Assembly: GCF_013385425.1 (NCBI RefSeq)
Contig: NZ_JACAQA010000013.1
Location: 1 to 64,000 of the forward strand
DNA from: Pseudomonas gingeri
GTDB lineage: Bacteria; Pseudomonadota; Gammaproteobacteria; Pseudomonadales; Pseudomonadaceae
Direction: 5' to 3'
DNA: 64,000 nucleotides
In this document: one piece after another, positions 17,311 to 25,957 of the stretch
Numbering within the stretch: position 1 is the first letter of the stretch
How the letters are laid out: each line of letters starts with the position of its first letter
The notes under the pieces: model-generated
What the model saw: only the letters and a program-made list of their open reading frames with translations
Databases searched by the model: none
Told to the model about the DNA's origin: nothing
Translations under genes and position numbers: made by a program

Positions 17311-18093
17311 ATGCCACGCTTTGCCGCCAACCTGTCCATGCTGTTCACCGAAGAGGATTTCCTGGCCCGTTTCAAGGCCGCCGCCGAGGCTGGTTTCAGC
17401 GGTGTGGAATACCTGTTCCCCTACGACTTCAGCTCCGCCGAGATCAAGGCGCAACTGGATGCCCACGGCCTGACCCAGGTGCTGTTCAACCTGCCGGCCG
17501 GCGACTGGGCCAAGGGCGAACGCGGGATTGCCTGCCACCCGGACCGGGTCGAGGAGTTCCGTGCCGGGGTCGACCTGGCCATCGCCTATGCGCAAGTGCT
17601 GGGCAATACCCAGATCAACTGCCTGGCCGGCATCCGCCCCCAGGGTGTCGACGACGCCGTGCTGGAAAAGACCTTCGTCGACAACCTCAAGTACGCCGCC
17701 GGCAAGCTTGAAGCCGTCGGCATCCGTCTGGTGATGGAAGCCATCAACACCCGCGACATCCCCGGTTTCTACCTGAACACCACGGCCCAGGCCCTGTCGA
17801 TCCGCCATCAGGTGGGCAGCGCCAACCTGTTCCTGCAATACGACATCTACCACATGCAGATCATGGAAGGTGACCTGGCGCGGAGCCTGTCCGACCACCT
17901 GGCCGAGATCAACCATGTGCAGTTGGCCGACAACCCCGGGCGGCATGAGCCGGGGACCGGAGAGATCAACTATCGATTCCTGTTCGAGCACCTGGACCGC
18001 ATCGGTTATCAGGGCTGGGTCGGTTGCGAATACAAACCGCTGACCAGCACCGAAGCCGGGCTGGGCTGGTTGAAAACCCATAACGCGACATAA
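17311..18093 (+). CDS. hyi: hydroxypyruvate isomerase
   Basis: A 260-residue TIM-barrel enzyme (AP-endonuclease-2/xylose-isomerase fold) that interconverts hydroxypyruvate and tartronate semialdehyde. It begins MPRFAANLSMLFTEEDFLARF as in Hyi. The metal-site region includes the glutamate of LVMEAINTRDIPGFYLNT, the histidine in INHVQLADNPGRHEPGTGEINY and the final GCEYKP glutamate. It is 115 bases after gcl and 18 bases before glxR in the same orientation. Confidence 0.95.
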   Translation: MPRFAANLSMLFTEEDFLARFKAAAEAGFSGVEYLFPYDFSSAEIKAQLDAHGLTQVLFNLPAGDWAKGERGIACHPDRVEEFRAGVDLAIAYAQVLGNTQINCLAGIRPQGVDDAVLEKTFVDNLKYAAGKLEAVGIRLVMEAINTRDIPGFYLNTTAQALSIRHQVGSANLFLQYDIYHMQIMEGDLARSLSDHLAEINHVQLADNPGRHEPGTGEINYRFLFEHLDRIGYQGWVGCEYKPLTSTEAGLGWLKTHNAT

Positions 18094-18111
18094 GAAAAAG
18101 AGGACGTTGTC

Positions 18112-19002
18112 ATGGCTAAAATCGGTTTTATCGGCACCGGCATCATGGGGCATCCCATGGCCGCCAATCTGCAAAAGGCAGGTCACAGCCTGTTCCTGTC
18201 CAACCAGCACGACGCCGCGCCGGTCGACCTGATCAGCGCCGGCGCGGTGGCCCTGGCGAGCCCGAAGGAAGTCGCCCAGGAAGCCGAGTTCATCATCGTC
18301 ATGGTGCCGGATACCCCGCAGGTCGAGGACGTGCTGTTCCGTGCCGACGGGATTGCCGCCGGCGTCGGTCCGGGCAAGATCGTCATCGACATGAGCTCGA
18401 TCTCGCCCACCGCGACCAAGGCGTTCGCGGCCAGGATCAACGAGAAAGGCGCGCAGTACCTCGACGCCCCGGTGTCCGGCGGTGAAGTCGGCGCCAAGGC
18501 CGCGACCCTGAGCATCATGGTCGGCGGCGACGCCCAGGCCTTCGCTCGCGCCCTGCCGCTGTTCCAGAACATCGGCAAGAACATCACCCTGGTGGGCGGC
18601 AACGGCGACGGTCAGACCGCCAAGGTGGCGAACCAGATCATTGTCGCCCTGAATATCCAGGCGGTGGCCGAGGCACTGTTGTTCGCCGCGAAAAACGGCG
18701 CCGACCCGGCCAAGGTACGTGAAGCGCTGATGGGCGGCTTTGCCTCGTCGAAAATCCTCGAAGTACATGGCGAACGCATGATCAAGGGCACCTTCGACCC
18801 GGGCTTCCGCATCAGCCTGCACCAGAAGGACCTGAACCTGGCCCTGGCCGGTGCCCGCGAGCTGAATATCAACCTGCCCAATACCGCCAATGCCCAGCAG
18901 GTATTCAACACTTGCGCGGCGATCGGCGGCAGCCAGTGGGACCATTCGGCACTGATCAAGGGACTGGAGCATATGGCGAACTTCTCGATTCGCGAGCGCT
19001 AG
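18112..19002 (+). CDS. glxR: 2-hydroxy-3-oxopropionate (tartronate semialdehyde) reductase
   Basis: A 296-residue NAD(P)-dependent beta-hydroxyacid dehydrogenase that reduces tartronate semialdehyde to D-glycerate. It has the dinucleotide loop GFIGTGIMGHPMAANLQKAG at the N terminus, the substrate motif DAPVSGGEVGAK near residues 120-131 and the catalytic lysine in GQTAKVANQI. It completes glyoxylate-to-glycerate conversion with Gcl. The glycerate kinase that often follows in pseudomonads is not present in this window. Confidence 0.95.
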   Translation: MAKIGFIGTGIMGHPMAANLQKAGHSLFLSNQHDAAPVDLISAGAVALASPKEVAQEAEFIIVMVPDTPQVEDVLFRADGIAAGVGPGKIVIDMSSISPTATKAFAARINEKGAQYLDAPVSGGEVGAKAATLSIMVGGDAQAFARALPLFQNIGKNITLVGGNGDGQTAKVANQIIVALNIQAVAEALLFAAKNGADPAKVREALMGGFASSKILEVHGERMIKGTFDPGFRISLHQKDLNLALAGARELNINLPNTANAQQVFNTCAAIGGSQWDHSALIKGLEHMANFSIRER

Positions 19003-19028
19003 GCCCCTCCCGGCTCAACGCGGTCAAC

Positions 19029-19163
19029 TGTAGGAGCCGGCTTGCCGGCGATGAGGCCCATGAGCCTTGCATCGCCTGATCAGCCGCCATCGCCAGCAAG
19101 CTGGCTCCCACAATGTAGCGTCGAGCACAGATCCTGTAGGAGCAGAGCTTGCTCGCGAAAGCG
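19029..19163. repeat. REP doublet (19029-19113) plus a single REP of the second type (19134-19163)
   Basis: The doublet begins TGTAGGAGCCGGCTTGCCGG and faces its complement across GAGCCTTGCATCGCCTGAT. The spacer and arms are nearly identical to the doublet at 22105. A lone TAGGAGCAGAGCTTGCTCGC element follows. Confidence 0.8.
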
Positions 19164-19200
19164 GTCTTGCGCCCCCAAAGAATCCCCCTGACACCCCACC

Positions 19201-20106
19201 ATGCCGAAGATCCCCAGCACACCCCACTGCCCCGACTGGGCAACCGCCCTGCTCAACGGCTTCAGCCAGATCTTCCTCCAGCGCCATCCGCTCTGCGGCC
19301 TGTGCTGCCTGCTGGCAATACTTCTGGCGGCACCGAGCCTGGTTGGCGGCGCGTTACTCGGCGGCCTTGCCGGCCTGCTCACCGCCCAGCGTCGCAGCTA
19401 CCCCAAGGCCGAGCGCCAGGCCGGTCTCTACAGCTATAACGGCGTACTGCTGGGCCTACTGATCAGCCTGCAGTTTCCCCGGTCGATACTGATCCCGCCA
19501 CTGATCATCGCCGCCTCCGGCCTGAGCGCGATCCTGGTCCGGCAATGGCTCAAACACACCGGCGACGTTCAAAGCCTGCCCGCCTACACCGCGCCCTTTG
19601 TCGGCCTGAGCTGGTTGCTGCTGGCGTTCACAACCCATGACCCGACAAGCAGCTCGCCACTCCCCCTCGCAGACACCTTCGCCTACGCCAACGCCGCCTT
19701 CATGGGCCTGGGCCAGATCATGTTCCTCGACCAGCCCCTGGCGGCCTTGTCGATCTTCATTGGACTGCTGATCGCCAATCGCCGCGCAGCCGTCTGGGCG
19801 GTCCTCGGCAGCACCGTCGGGCTGGCCTTCGCCCTCCTGCATGATCCTGCGTCACCCACCCAGCTCGGCCTCGCCGGCTACAACCCGGCGCTGGTCGCGC
19901 TCGCCCTGAGCCAGCAACAGCGCGCCCCCTGGCCCGCGCTGATCGGCATGCTCCTGGCGAGCGTGCTGACACCGGGCTTTGCCGCCCTCGGCCTGGCCAC
20001 GCTGACCGCCCCCTTTATCCTCGCCTGCTGGCTAATCCGGGCCGGAGCCCGCGTGCTACGCCAGGCCAGCGACGACAACTGCCAAGACCGCCGGCTTGCG
20101 CATTGA
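19201..20106 (+). CDS. urea transporter (UT family)
   Basis: A 301-residue inner-membrane protein with about ten hydrophobic segments in two homologous halves. The repeated UT motif appears as GLYSYNGVLLGLLISLQFP in the first half and GLAGYNPALVALALSQQ in the second, where the asparagines line the urea-selective slot. Urea is the nitrogen end product of allantoicase and ureidoglycolate lyase encoded 10 kb upstream, so the channel probably equilibrates urea made here or found outside. No urease gene is in the window. Confidence 0.85.
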   Translation: MPKIPSTPHCPDWATALLNGFSQIFLQRHPLCGLCCLLAILLAAPSLVGGALLGGLAGLLTAQRRSYPKAERQAGLYSYNGVLLGLLISLQFPRSILIPPLIIAASGLSAILVRQWLKHTGDVQSLPAYTAPFVGLSWLLLAFTTHDPTSSSPLPLADTFAYANAAFMGLGQIMFLDQPLAALSIFIGLLIANRRAAVWAVLGSTVGLAFALLHDPASPTQLGLAGYNPALVALALSQQQRAPWPALIGMLLASVLTPGFAALGLATLTAPFILACWLIRAGARVLRQASDDNCQDRRLAH

Positions 20107-20154
20107 TCGGCAATCCCCCACGCTTCCCACATCCATAAGCTTGGGCAACACCTC

Positions 20155-20979
20155 ATGAATAGCAACAACGACTGGCGCCAGCGGCTCTACGTCATGGTTT
20201 TCCAATCCGACACCGTCGCCGGCAGGCGTTTCGACAAGACCCTGCTGCTGATCATCCTCGCCAGCCTGGTGATCGTGATCCTCGACAGCATCGAGAGTTT
20301 TCACCAGACCTTCGCCGCCCCCCTGGCCTACATAGAATGGGGCTTCACCTTCATCTTCGCCGTCGAGTACCTGCTGCGCCTGTACTGCTCGCCACGGCCG
20401 CTGCGCTACGCCTTCAGCTTCTACGGGCTGGTGGACCTGCTGGCCATCGTGCCGGGGATCCTCGCCCTCTACTACAGCGACGCCCAGTACCTGCTGATCA
20501 TCCGTATCATCCGCATGCTGCGGATCTTCCGGGTCCTCAAGCTCGGCCCGTACCTGAAACAGGCGCACTACCTGCTCGACGCCCTGCGCGGCAGCAAGCA
20601 GAAGATCCTGGTGTTCCTGCTCAGCGTCTGCACCCTGGTGATCGTGTTCGGCACCCTGATGTACGTGGTCGAAGGCCCGGAGCATGGCTTTACCAGCATT
20701 CCCAAGGGCATCTACTGGGCTATCGTTACCCTCACCACCGTGGGTTATGGCGATATCGTGCCCAAGACCGTGTTGGGCCAGGTGATTTCCTCCCTGGTGA
20801 TGATCACCGGTTACTCGATCATCGCCGTGCCCACCGGGATCTTCACCGCCGAACTGGCCAGCGCCATGCGCGGCGATTCCCACAAGCACGACTGCCCGGT
20901 TTGCGGAAAAAACAGCCACGAGCCGGAAGCCTCTTTCTGCTCTCGCTGTGGGAATTCTCTATACAAGAAAATAGAATAA
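20155..20979 (+). CDS. voltage-gated potassium-channel-like ion transporter with C-terminal zinc ribbon
   Basis: A 274-residue six-helix channel subunit. An S4-like helix with regularly spaced arginines (IIRIIRMLRIFRVLKLG, about residues 114-130) precedes the pore loop with the potassium-selectivity filter TTVGYGD (about 194-200). After S6 the chain ends in a four-cysteine zinc ribbon, CPVCGK followed by CSRCG (about 247-265). The voltage-sensor and filter are complete. The ribbon is not part of the classic KvAP/Kch fold and may serve assembly or metal/redox sensing; that is inference. Confidence 0.88.
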   Translation: MNSNNDWRQRLYVMVFQSDTVAGRRFDKTLLLIILASLVIVILDSIESFHQTFAAPLAYIEWGFTFIFAVEYLLRLYCSPRPLRYAFSFYGLVDLLAIVPGILALYYSDAQYLLIIRIIRMLRIFRVLKLGPYLKQAHYLLDALRGSKQKILVFLLSVCTLVIVFGTLMYVVEGPEHGFTSIPKGIYWAIVTLTTVGYGDIVPKTVLGQVISSLVMITGYSIIAVPTGIFTAELASAMRGDSHKHDCPVCGKNSHEPEASFCSRCGNSLYKKIE

Positions 20980-21071
20980 GCAAAGCATTTTTTAATCTTT
21001 AAGTGACTATGTCAGCGCCGTTATAGTTGCTGGCAAATTGCCCCTCTCTCAGCTGAAACAAGGACTGCGCA

Positions 21072-22070
21072 GTGAAAAAACTCTTTGGCGCTTCACTTCT
21101 GGCCGCTGGCCTGGCCTTTGGCAGCCTGGCTCAGGCCGCACCGACCTTGCTGAACGTTTCCTACGACGTGATGCGTGACTTCTACAAGGACTACAACGCG
21201 GCATTCCAGAAACACTGGCAGGCCGAGCACAATGAAAACATCACCTTGCAGATGTCCTTCGGCGGCTCCAGCAAACAGGCGCGTTCGGTTATCGACGGCC
21301 TGCCGGCGGACGTGATCACCATGAACATGGCCACCGACATCAATGCCCTGGTGGACAACGGCAAGCTGGTGCCGGACAACTGGGTCACCCGCCTGCCGAA
21401 CAACAGTGCGCCGTTCACCTCCGCCACCGTGTTTATCGTGCGCAAGGGCAACCCCAAGGCCCTGAAAGACTGGCCGGACCTGCTCAAGGACGGTGTCCAG
21501 GTGATCGTCCCGAACCCCAAGACCTCGGGTAACGGCCGCTACACCTACCTGTCGGCCTGGGGTTATGTGCTGAAGAACGGCGGTGACGAGAACAAGGCCA
21601 AGGAGTTTGTCGGCAAGCTGTTCAAGCAGGCTCCGGTGCTGGATACCGGCGGCCGCGCGGCGACCACCACCTTTATGACCAACCAGATCGGCGATGTGCT
21701 GGTGACCTTCGAGAACGAAGCGGAAATGATTGCCCGCGAGTTCGGTCGCGATCAATTCGAAGTGGTCTACCCAAGCGTGTCCGCCGAGGCCGAGCCGCCG
21801 GTGAGCGTGGTGGACAAGGTGGTCGACAAGAAGGGCAGCCGCGCGGCGGCCGAAGAATACCTGAAGTACCTGTGGTCGCCGGAAGGCCAGGAAATCGCCG
21901 CCAACAACTACCTGCGCCCGCGTGATCCGCAGGTGCTGGCCAAGTTCACCGACCGCTTCCCGAAAGTCGACTTCCTCTCGGTGGAGAAGACCTTCGGCGA
22001 CTGGCGCACGGTGCAGAAAACCCACTTCAATGATGGTGGTGTGTTCGATCAGATCTATAACGGCAAGTAA
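21072..22070 (+). CDS. sbp: sulfate ABC transporter, periplasmic sulfate-binding protein
   Basis: A 332-residue periplasmic protein with a signal peptide ending at about AQAA. The mature part starts PTLLNVSYDVMRDFYKDYNAAF, as in sulfate/thiosulfate-binding proteins, and contains FGGSSKQARSVIDGLPADVITMN and NPKTSGNGRYTYLSAWGY, which form the sulfate pocket. The start is GTG at 21072. No permease or ATPase genes (cysTWA) follow in the window, since the next gene downstream is on the other strand after a REP doublet. Confidence 0.93.
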   Translation: MKKLFGASLLAAGLAFGSLAQAAPTLLNVSYDVMRDFYKDYNAAFQKHWQAEHNENITLQMSFGGSSKQARSVIDGLPADVITMNMATDINALVDNGKLVPDNWVTRLPNNSAPFTSATVFIVRKGNPKALKDWPDLLKDGVQVIVPNPKTSGNGRYTYLSAWGYVLKNGGDENKAKEFVGKLFKQAPVLDTGGRAATTTFMTNQIGDVLVTFENEAEMIAREFGRDQFEVVYPSVSAEAEPPVSVVDKVVDKKGSRAAAEEYLKYLWSPEGQEIAANNYLRPRDPQVLAKFTDRFPKVDFLSVEKTFGDWRTVQKTHFNDGGVFDQIYNGK

Positions 22071-22104
22071 CTGATACCACCCGGCATTGAAAACACCGCG
22101 AAAC

Positions 22105-22190
22105 CTGTAGGAGCCGGCTTGCTGGCGATGAGGCCAGTGAGCCTTGCATCGCCTGATTGGCCGCCATCGCCAGCAAGCCGGCTCCTACAG
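22105..22190. repeat. REP doublet, GCCGGCTTGCTGGCGAT type
   Basis: Perfectly facing arms (CTGTAGGAGCCGGCTTGC and complement) lie at both ends. It is nearly identical over its whole length to the doublet at 19029, so it looks like a recent family member. Confidence 0.85.
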
Positions 22191-22221
22191 CATCAAGGGT
22201 GTTTTCAAGATAACGCCGTCC

Positions 22222-22860
22222 TTACATCGGCGGCTTGACCCCATCCTTACCCGCTGAAATCCCCGCCGCCGTCAGCTTGCCATCCGCGCCCTGCTGGGCA
22301 AACAGCACCACCTTCACCCCCGGCTTGAGCAGGCTGCGATCGCCTGGCACCAGGTTGACCACAGGCACGCCCTCCGGCACCACGATCTTCTTCTCCCCGC
22401 CTTTGTAGCTCAGGGTCAGGGTCCGCCCATTGGCGACCTTCAGCTCACCCACCCGGCCATTGGTCATGGTGCTGCCCTGGGCCAGATCGAAAGGACGGTG
22501 ACCGTCTCCGGTACCAGCCATCTCCGGTGGGAATACATGAACTTCCATCGCCGTCAGCGTGCCATCCGGGCCAGGCATCGCCGCCGTGCCGATGTAGCTG
22601 CCGGGCTTGATATCCGAGAGAGTCGCGAGGGTCACACCGCGAACCTGGGTGTCCTTGGTCAGGCCGACCGTGACATCCTCATTAGCGATGGTATGCACCT
22701 TGAGCGCATCGCCGTCGAGCGCCGTGATTTCACCGCGCACCGCCACCCGCTGGGCCGGGGCATCAGCGGCCTGGGCAAGACCAACAGACATCAATACCGC
22801 CAGACTCATCGCCGAGGCCAACGCACTGCGGCGGGCCAATTTGCCGAAAATCGAATTCAT
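22222..22860 (-). CDS. exported protein of unknown function with repeated small beta domains (DUF5666-like)
   Basis: A 212-residue protein with a clear signal peptide (arginines early, then a hydrophobic run ending AQAAD). The mature part has an OB-like strand pattern: RVAVRGEITALDGDALKVHTIANEDVTVGLT is followed by a second similar unit after residue 110, TNGRVGELKVANGRTLTLSYKGGEKKIVVPEG. This resembles DUF5666-type periplasmic proteins. It probably acts in the envelope; no catalytic motif is visible. The gene stands alone, convergent to sbp. Confidence 0.7.
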   Translation of the reverse strand: MNSIFGKLARRSALASAMSLAVLMSVGLAQAADAPAQRVAVRGEITALDGDALKVHTIANEDVTVGLTKDTQVRGVTLATLSDIKPGSYIGTAAMPGPDGTLTAMEVHVFPPEMAGTGDGHRPFDLAQGSTMTNGRVGELKVANGRTLTLSYKGGEKKIVVPEGVPVVNLVPGDRSLLKPGVKVVLFAQQGADGKLTAAGISAGKDGVKPPM

Positions 22861-22930
22861 GGGACGTCAGGTTCCTTGGGTGGGGAGATAAACAGTTCTC
22901 AATTCAACAGGACTGTTATAGCGCTGATAA

Positions 22931-23251
22931 CGGGATTCGGGGGATGAAAATATCGCCTTTGCGGTAAATCGCCCGGACCTTACGCTTGAACAACTGGACC
23001 GCACCTCCATGCTGATGGATCGTGCAATCCCCGATGGTGAAGTCACGGGGTACGAGGCTTTGATCCAAGGGCTCTCGTTACCTGACGCCGATGACCGCCA
23101 TGTCCTGGCTGCCGTGATTTGCGCCGCCCAGCGTCAACGCCATCAGCTCAAGACGCCGCCCCTTTGTGTTGACGACTATCTCGATATTCTTTTCCGACAA
23201 GGCCTGGTTCAAACGGTAAAGGCACTGCTGGCCTACCGTCCCATGCTTTGA
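22931..23251 (+). pseudogene. truncated PIN-domain toxin-like gene
   Basis: Translation of this frame gives a stretch starting RPDLTLEQLDRTSMLMDRAI and then DGEVTGYEALIQGLSLPDADDRHVLAA, which is the middle of PIN-domain ribonucleases of type II toxin-antitoxin systems (the DADDRH segment carries an active-site acidic residue). The N-terminal part with the first catalytic aspartate is absent because a stop codon at 22928 precedes it. The segment after AAVICAA is also scrambled before rejoining a family-like DDYLDILFRQG. No antitoxin gene is adjacent. It is a decayed remnant. Confidence 0.6.
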
Positions 23252-23311
23252 TCACAGCACTTCAGGCATCGGCTGATCGATACGCCAATTGACGAAATCT
23301 GAAATAACCTC

Positions 23312-23343
23312 AAAAAAAACGGCGATCTCTAAAGATCGCCGTT
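23312..23343 (-). terminator. terminator of the ccm operon and lipoprotein gene
   Basis: AACGGCGATCT and AGATCGCCGTT form an 11-pair stem followed on the minus strand by eight T. It starts six bases beyond the lipoprotein stop codon. Confidence 0.88.
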
Positions 23344-23348
23344 CTCAC

Positions 23349-23741
23349 TCACTGACCGAACTGCTTGCCCAGCCCCGGCGGCACGCCATGGATATCGGTG
23401 TCTTCCCATGGCCCGTTGGGGCTGATGGAGCGGCTCCAGCCATTGTTCCAACGGTAGTAGGTGCGCTGGCGATAGAAGGTGTTGGTCTGGTTGTCGAGGA
23501 CATAGACGCCCATCTGCCCATCCCAATGGCTGTTACCGCCCGGTGGCGGAGCAAACGTCGGCGAGAAGCTCGGACGTGGTTTGCCCGGTGAGATAGGTTT
23601 ACTCGGCGTACCCGATGGATAAGGTTGGGTCGTCGGACCGGAAGGCGGGATTGTCGGCCCCTCCGGCGGCGGGCGATGGACCGCACAAGCGCTCAACCCC
23701 AGGACCAGCGTTAACAGGGTGAGGCGAGCGATGGCGGTCAT
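23349..23741 (-). CDS. proline-rich lipoprotein of unknown function
   Basis: A 130-residue predicted lipoprotein. The signal peptide ends in the lipobox LSAC with Cys19 as lipidation site. A proline/serine-rich linker (residues 23-70) leads to an aromatic C-terminal part with QMGVYVLDNQTNTFYRQRTYYRWNNGW. It is the last gene after ccmI, with a ten-base gap, and is followed by the operon terminator, so it is probably co-transcribed with cytochrome c maturation genes. A role in that process is not shown by sequence. Confidence 0.75.
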   Translation of the reverse strand: MTAIARLTLLTLVLGLSACAVHRPPPEGPTIPPSGPTTQPYPSGTPSKPISPGKPRPSFSPTFAPPPGGNSHWDGQMGVYVLDNQTNTFYRQRTYYRWNNGWSRSISPNGPWEDTDIHGVPPGLGKQFGQ

Positions 23742-23751
23742 GGCGAATTCT

Positions 23752-24957
23752 CTATTTATCCGGGCTGTCGATGGTCAGGTTCTGTTGCGCGGCGGTGCTG
23801 CTGGCCAACGGCTGGCTGCGCCCGATCCACTCGCCCGCCGTCGGTTGGCCGGCGCGGGATACCCGTGCAACCAGTTGGACTTCAGGAAAGTTCGACAGTT
23901 TCAATTGCGGCATCATCGCGTCCGCATCACCCAACTCGACGGTGGCCGGCAGGTCGGCGACCGTCAGGCGCTTGGCCGCCAGCGGCGCAGGCGGGCCCTG
24001 GGTGGCACGAGCGAAGATAAAGACGCTGTCGCCCGGCCGGACCTTGGCTTTCAACTCCGCCGCCAGATCGACCCGCACTTTCAACAGCGCGCCCTTGACC
24101 ACAGGCCGCTCGACGACCGCGACCTTGCCACCGCTCGCCACCAACTTCTCACTGGCACGGTCGATACCGCCCTGCAACGCGGCACGGGAATTGTCGTCCG
24201 GCGGCAATTGCGCCAGCAGGCGTTTCCAATAGTCGATGGCCTCCTGGTAACGCTGCCCTTCAAACGCCGCGATCCCCAGCAGACCCAGGCTGGTAACTTC
24301 CTTCGGATCGATCTTGAGGGCTTCGTCGGTCAGCGCCTGGACCTGCGGCGACCACTGCTTGCCATCGGCGAAGTATTGCGCCTGGGCCCACTGCCCGAGC
24401 AACTCCGGCTGGCGCCCAGCCACCTTGACCGTACGTTCGAAGACCTTCGCCGCATCGGCCGCACGGTCCTGGGCCATATAGGCACGCCCGAGGAAATACA
24501 GGCCCTCGGCCGAATCCGGCTGGGCCGCCACCGCCCGTTCCAGACGCCGGGTCATCTCTTCCACGGACTGCGGTGCCTGGGCGAATTCGCGGGTCAGTTC
24601 GACCTTGTCGCTGGCGCCGAAATGCAGGTACAGCGCCAACCCCAGCACCGGTACCAGCAGCGCCGCCAGCAACGGCAATGGCTTGCCCAGTCGCGAGACA
24701 CGGGCCGGTGCCACACCTTCGGTATCGGCCAGCAACTCACGCGCGGCTTCCGCCCGACCGCTGTCCATCTGTTCGGCGCTGAGCACGCCTTCAACCTGCT
24801 GCGCCTGCAACTCGGCGACACGCTCCTGGTAGAGGGCGACGTTCAACGCGGTGCGGTCTTCCTCGCGCTGCACGCGGCGTTCACGCAAAATCGGAATCAA
24901 CAGAAAACTCAGGGCAATCAGTAACAACAGACCTGTAGCGAGCCAGAAATCAATCAT
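23752..24957 (-). CDS. ccmI: cytochrome c maturation protein CcmI
   Basis: A 401-residue membrane protein that holds apocytochrome c for heme ligation with CcmF and CcmH. Two N-terminal membrane helices (FWLATGLLLLIALSFLLIPIL and PLLAALLVPVLGLALYL) flank a cytoplasmic leucine-zipper-like loop. TPR repeats (FLGRAYMAQDRAADAAKVFERTV) and a C-terminal periplasmic beta domain follow. Its start overlaps the ccmH stop by four bases. Confidence 0.93.
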   Translation of the reverse strand: MIDFWLATGLLLLIALSFLLIPILRERRVQREEDRTALNVALYQERVAELQAQQVEGVLSAEQMDSGRAEAARELLADTEGVAPARVSRLGKPLPLLAALLVPVLGLALYLHFGASDKVELTREFAQAPQSVEEMTRRLERAVAAQPDSAEGLYFLGRAYMAQDRAADAAKVFERTVKVAGRQPELLGQWAQAQYFADGKQWSPQVQALTDEALKIDPKEVTSLGLLGIAAFEGQRYQEAIDYWKRLLAQLPPDDNSRAALQGGIDRASEKLVASGGKVAVVERPVVKGALLKVRVDLAAELKAKVRPGDSVFIFARATQGPPAPLAAKRLTVADLPATVELGDADAMMPQLKLSNFPEVQLVARVSRAGQPTAGEWIGRSQPLASSTAAQQNLTIDSPDK

Positions 24958-25424
24958 TCGGTTTTCTTATCCAGCAGGTGGTCGAGGCGCTGGCGCTCCT
25001 CGGCGGAAAGCGCGTCCGGGGCGGCAGCGCCCTCGGCACGACGACGGCGGACGATCACCGCGATCACGACAAAGCCCCCCAGCAGCAGGCCGGCCGGGCC
25101 GAACCAGAGCAAGGCGGTCTTGCCGCTCAGGGCCGGCTTATAGCGCACAAAGTCGCCATAACGGTCGACCATGAAGTCGATGATCTGCTGATTGTCCTTG
25201 CCCTCGCCGAGCATGCGGAAAATCTCCCGGCGCAGGTCGGCGGCAATCGGCGCGTTGGAATCGGCGATGTCCTGGTTCTGGCACTTGGGGCAGCGCAGTT
25301 CCTTGGTCAGGTCGCGAAAACGTTCACGCTCGGCGTCGTTGGCAAACTCATAGGTGTCGATGGCGGCATGGGCCACGCCAACCAGACTCAGGCCCAGGAG
25401 GACCGCGGCTAACCAGCGCTTCAT
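24954..25424 (-). CDS. ccmH: cytochrome c maturation protein CcmH
   Basis: A 156-residue thioredoxin-like subunit of the heme lyase complex. It has a signal sequence (LLGLSLVGVAHA), the redox motif LRCPKCQNQ that reduces the apocytochrome CXXCH site, the RREIFRMLGEGKDNQQIIDFMVDRYGDFVRYKP helical segment and one C-terminal membrane helix. It overlaps both ccmG and ccmI by four bases. Confidence 0.95.
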   Translation of the reverse strand: MKRWLAAVLLGLSLVGVAHAAIDTYEFANDAERERFRDLTKELRCPKCQNQDIADSNAPIAADLRREIFRMLGEGKDNQQIIDFMVDRYGDFVRYKPALSGKTALLWFGPAGLLLGGFVVIAVIVRRRRAEGAAAPDALSAEERQRLDHLLDKKTE

Positions 25425-25957
25425 GGCCGGCCCTCGTCCACCAGCGACTGATACACCGTCGCCAGTTGTTCACGCCAGACCGTCTCGTCGATCACCCCGA
25501 CGTGCTTGTAGCGAATCACGCCCTTGCCGTCGATAAAGAAGGTCTCCGGCGCGCCGTACACCCCCAGGTCCAGGCCCAGGGTGCCCTGCTCGTCGCGGAT
25601 ATTCAGCTGGTAGGGGTTATGGAATTCCTTCAGCCACTTCAGCGCCTCGGCATTGTCATCCTTGTAGTTGATGCCGTAGATCAGCACGCCCTGCTGGGCC
25701 AGTTTGTTCAGCACCGGATGCTCGACCCGGCAGGAAATGCACCAGGTCCCCCAGACATTCACCAGCGCCGGCTTGCCTTGCAGGTCGGCCACGGTCAGCT
25801 TCTTGTCACCCTGCACGTCGGGCAACGCGAACGCTGGGAACGGCTTGCCGATCATCGCCGACGGCAGCTCGGACGGATCGAGGTACAAGCCGCGATAGAG
25901 GAACACCGCCATCACCAGGAACGCCGCCAGCGGCAATACCATCAACCAACGCTTCAT
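25421..25957 (-). CDS. ccmG: thiol:disulfide interchange protein CcmG/DsbE
   Basis: A 178-residue membrane-anchored periplasmic thioredoxin. An N-terminal anchor (WLMVLPLAAFLVMAVFLYRGL) is followed by a thioredoxin domain with the WGTWCISCRVEHP active site and the GVYGAPETFFIDGKG cis-proline segment. It keeps apocytochrome cysteines reduced for heme attachment. Four-base overlaps join it to ccmF and ccmH. Confidence 0.95.
   Translation of the reverse strand: MKRWLMVLPLAAFLVMAVFLYRGLYLDPSELPSAMIGKPFPAFALPDVQGDKKLTVADLQGKPALVNVWGTWCISCRVEHPVLNKLAQQGVLIYGINYKDDNAEALKWLKEFHNPYQLNIRDEQGTLGLDLGVYGAPETFFIDGKGVIRYKHVGVIDETVWREQLATVYQSLVDEGRP

Larger units (their letters stand above)
22861..23348. 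other. gap with only a gene remnant and a terminator
   Basis: Between the exported-protein gene and the lipoprotein gene the only recognisable content is the PIN-domain remnant (22931-23251) and the terminator at 23312-23343. Confidence 0.5.
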
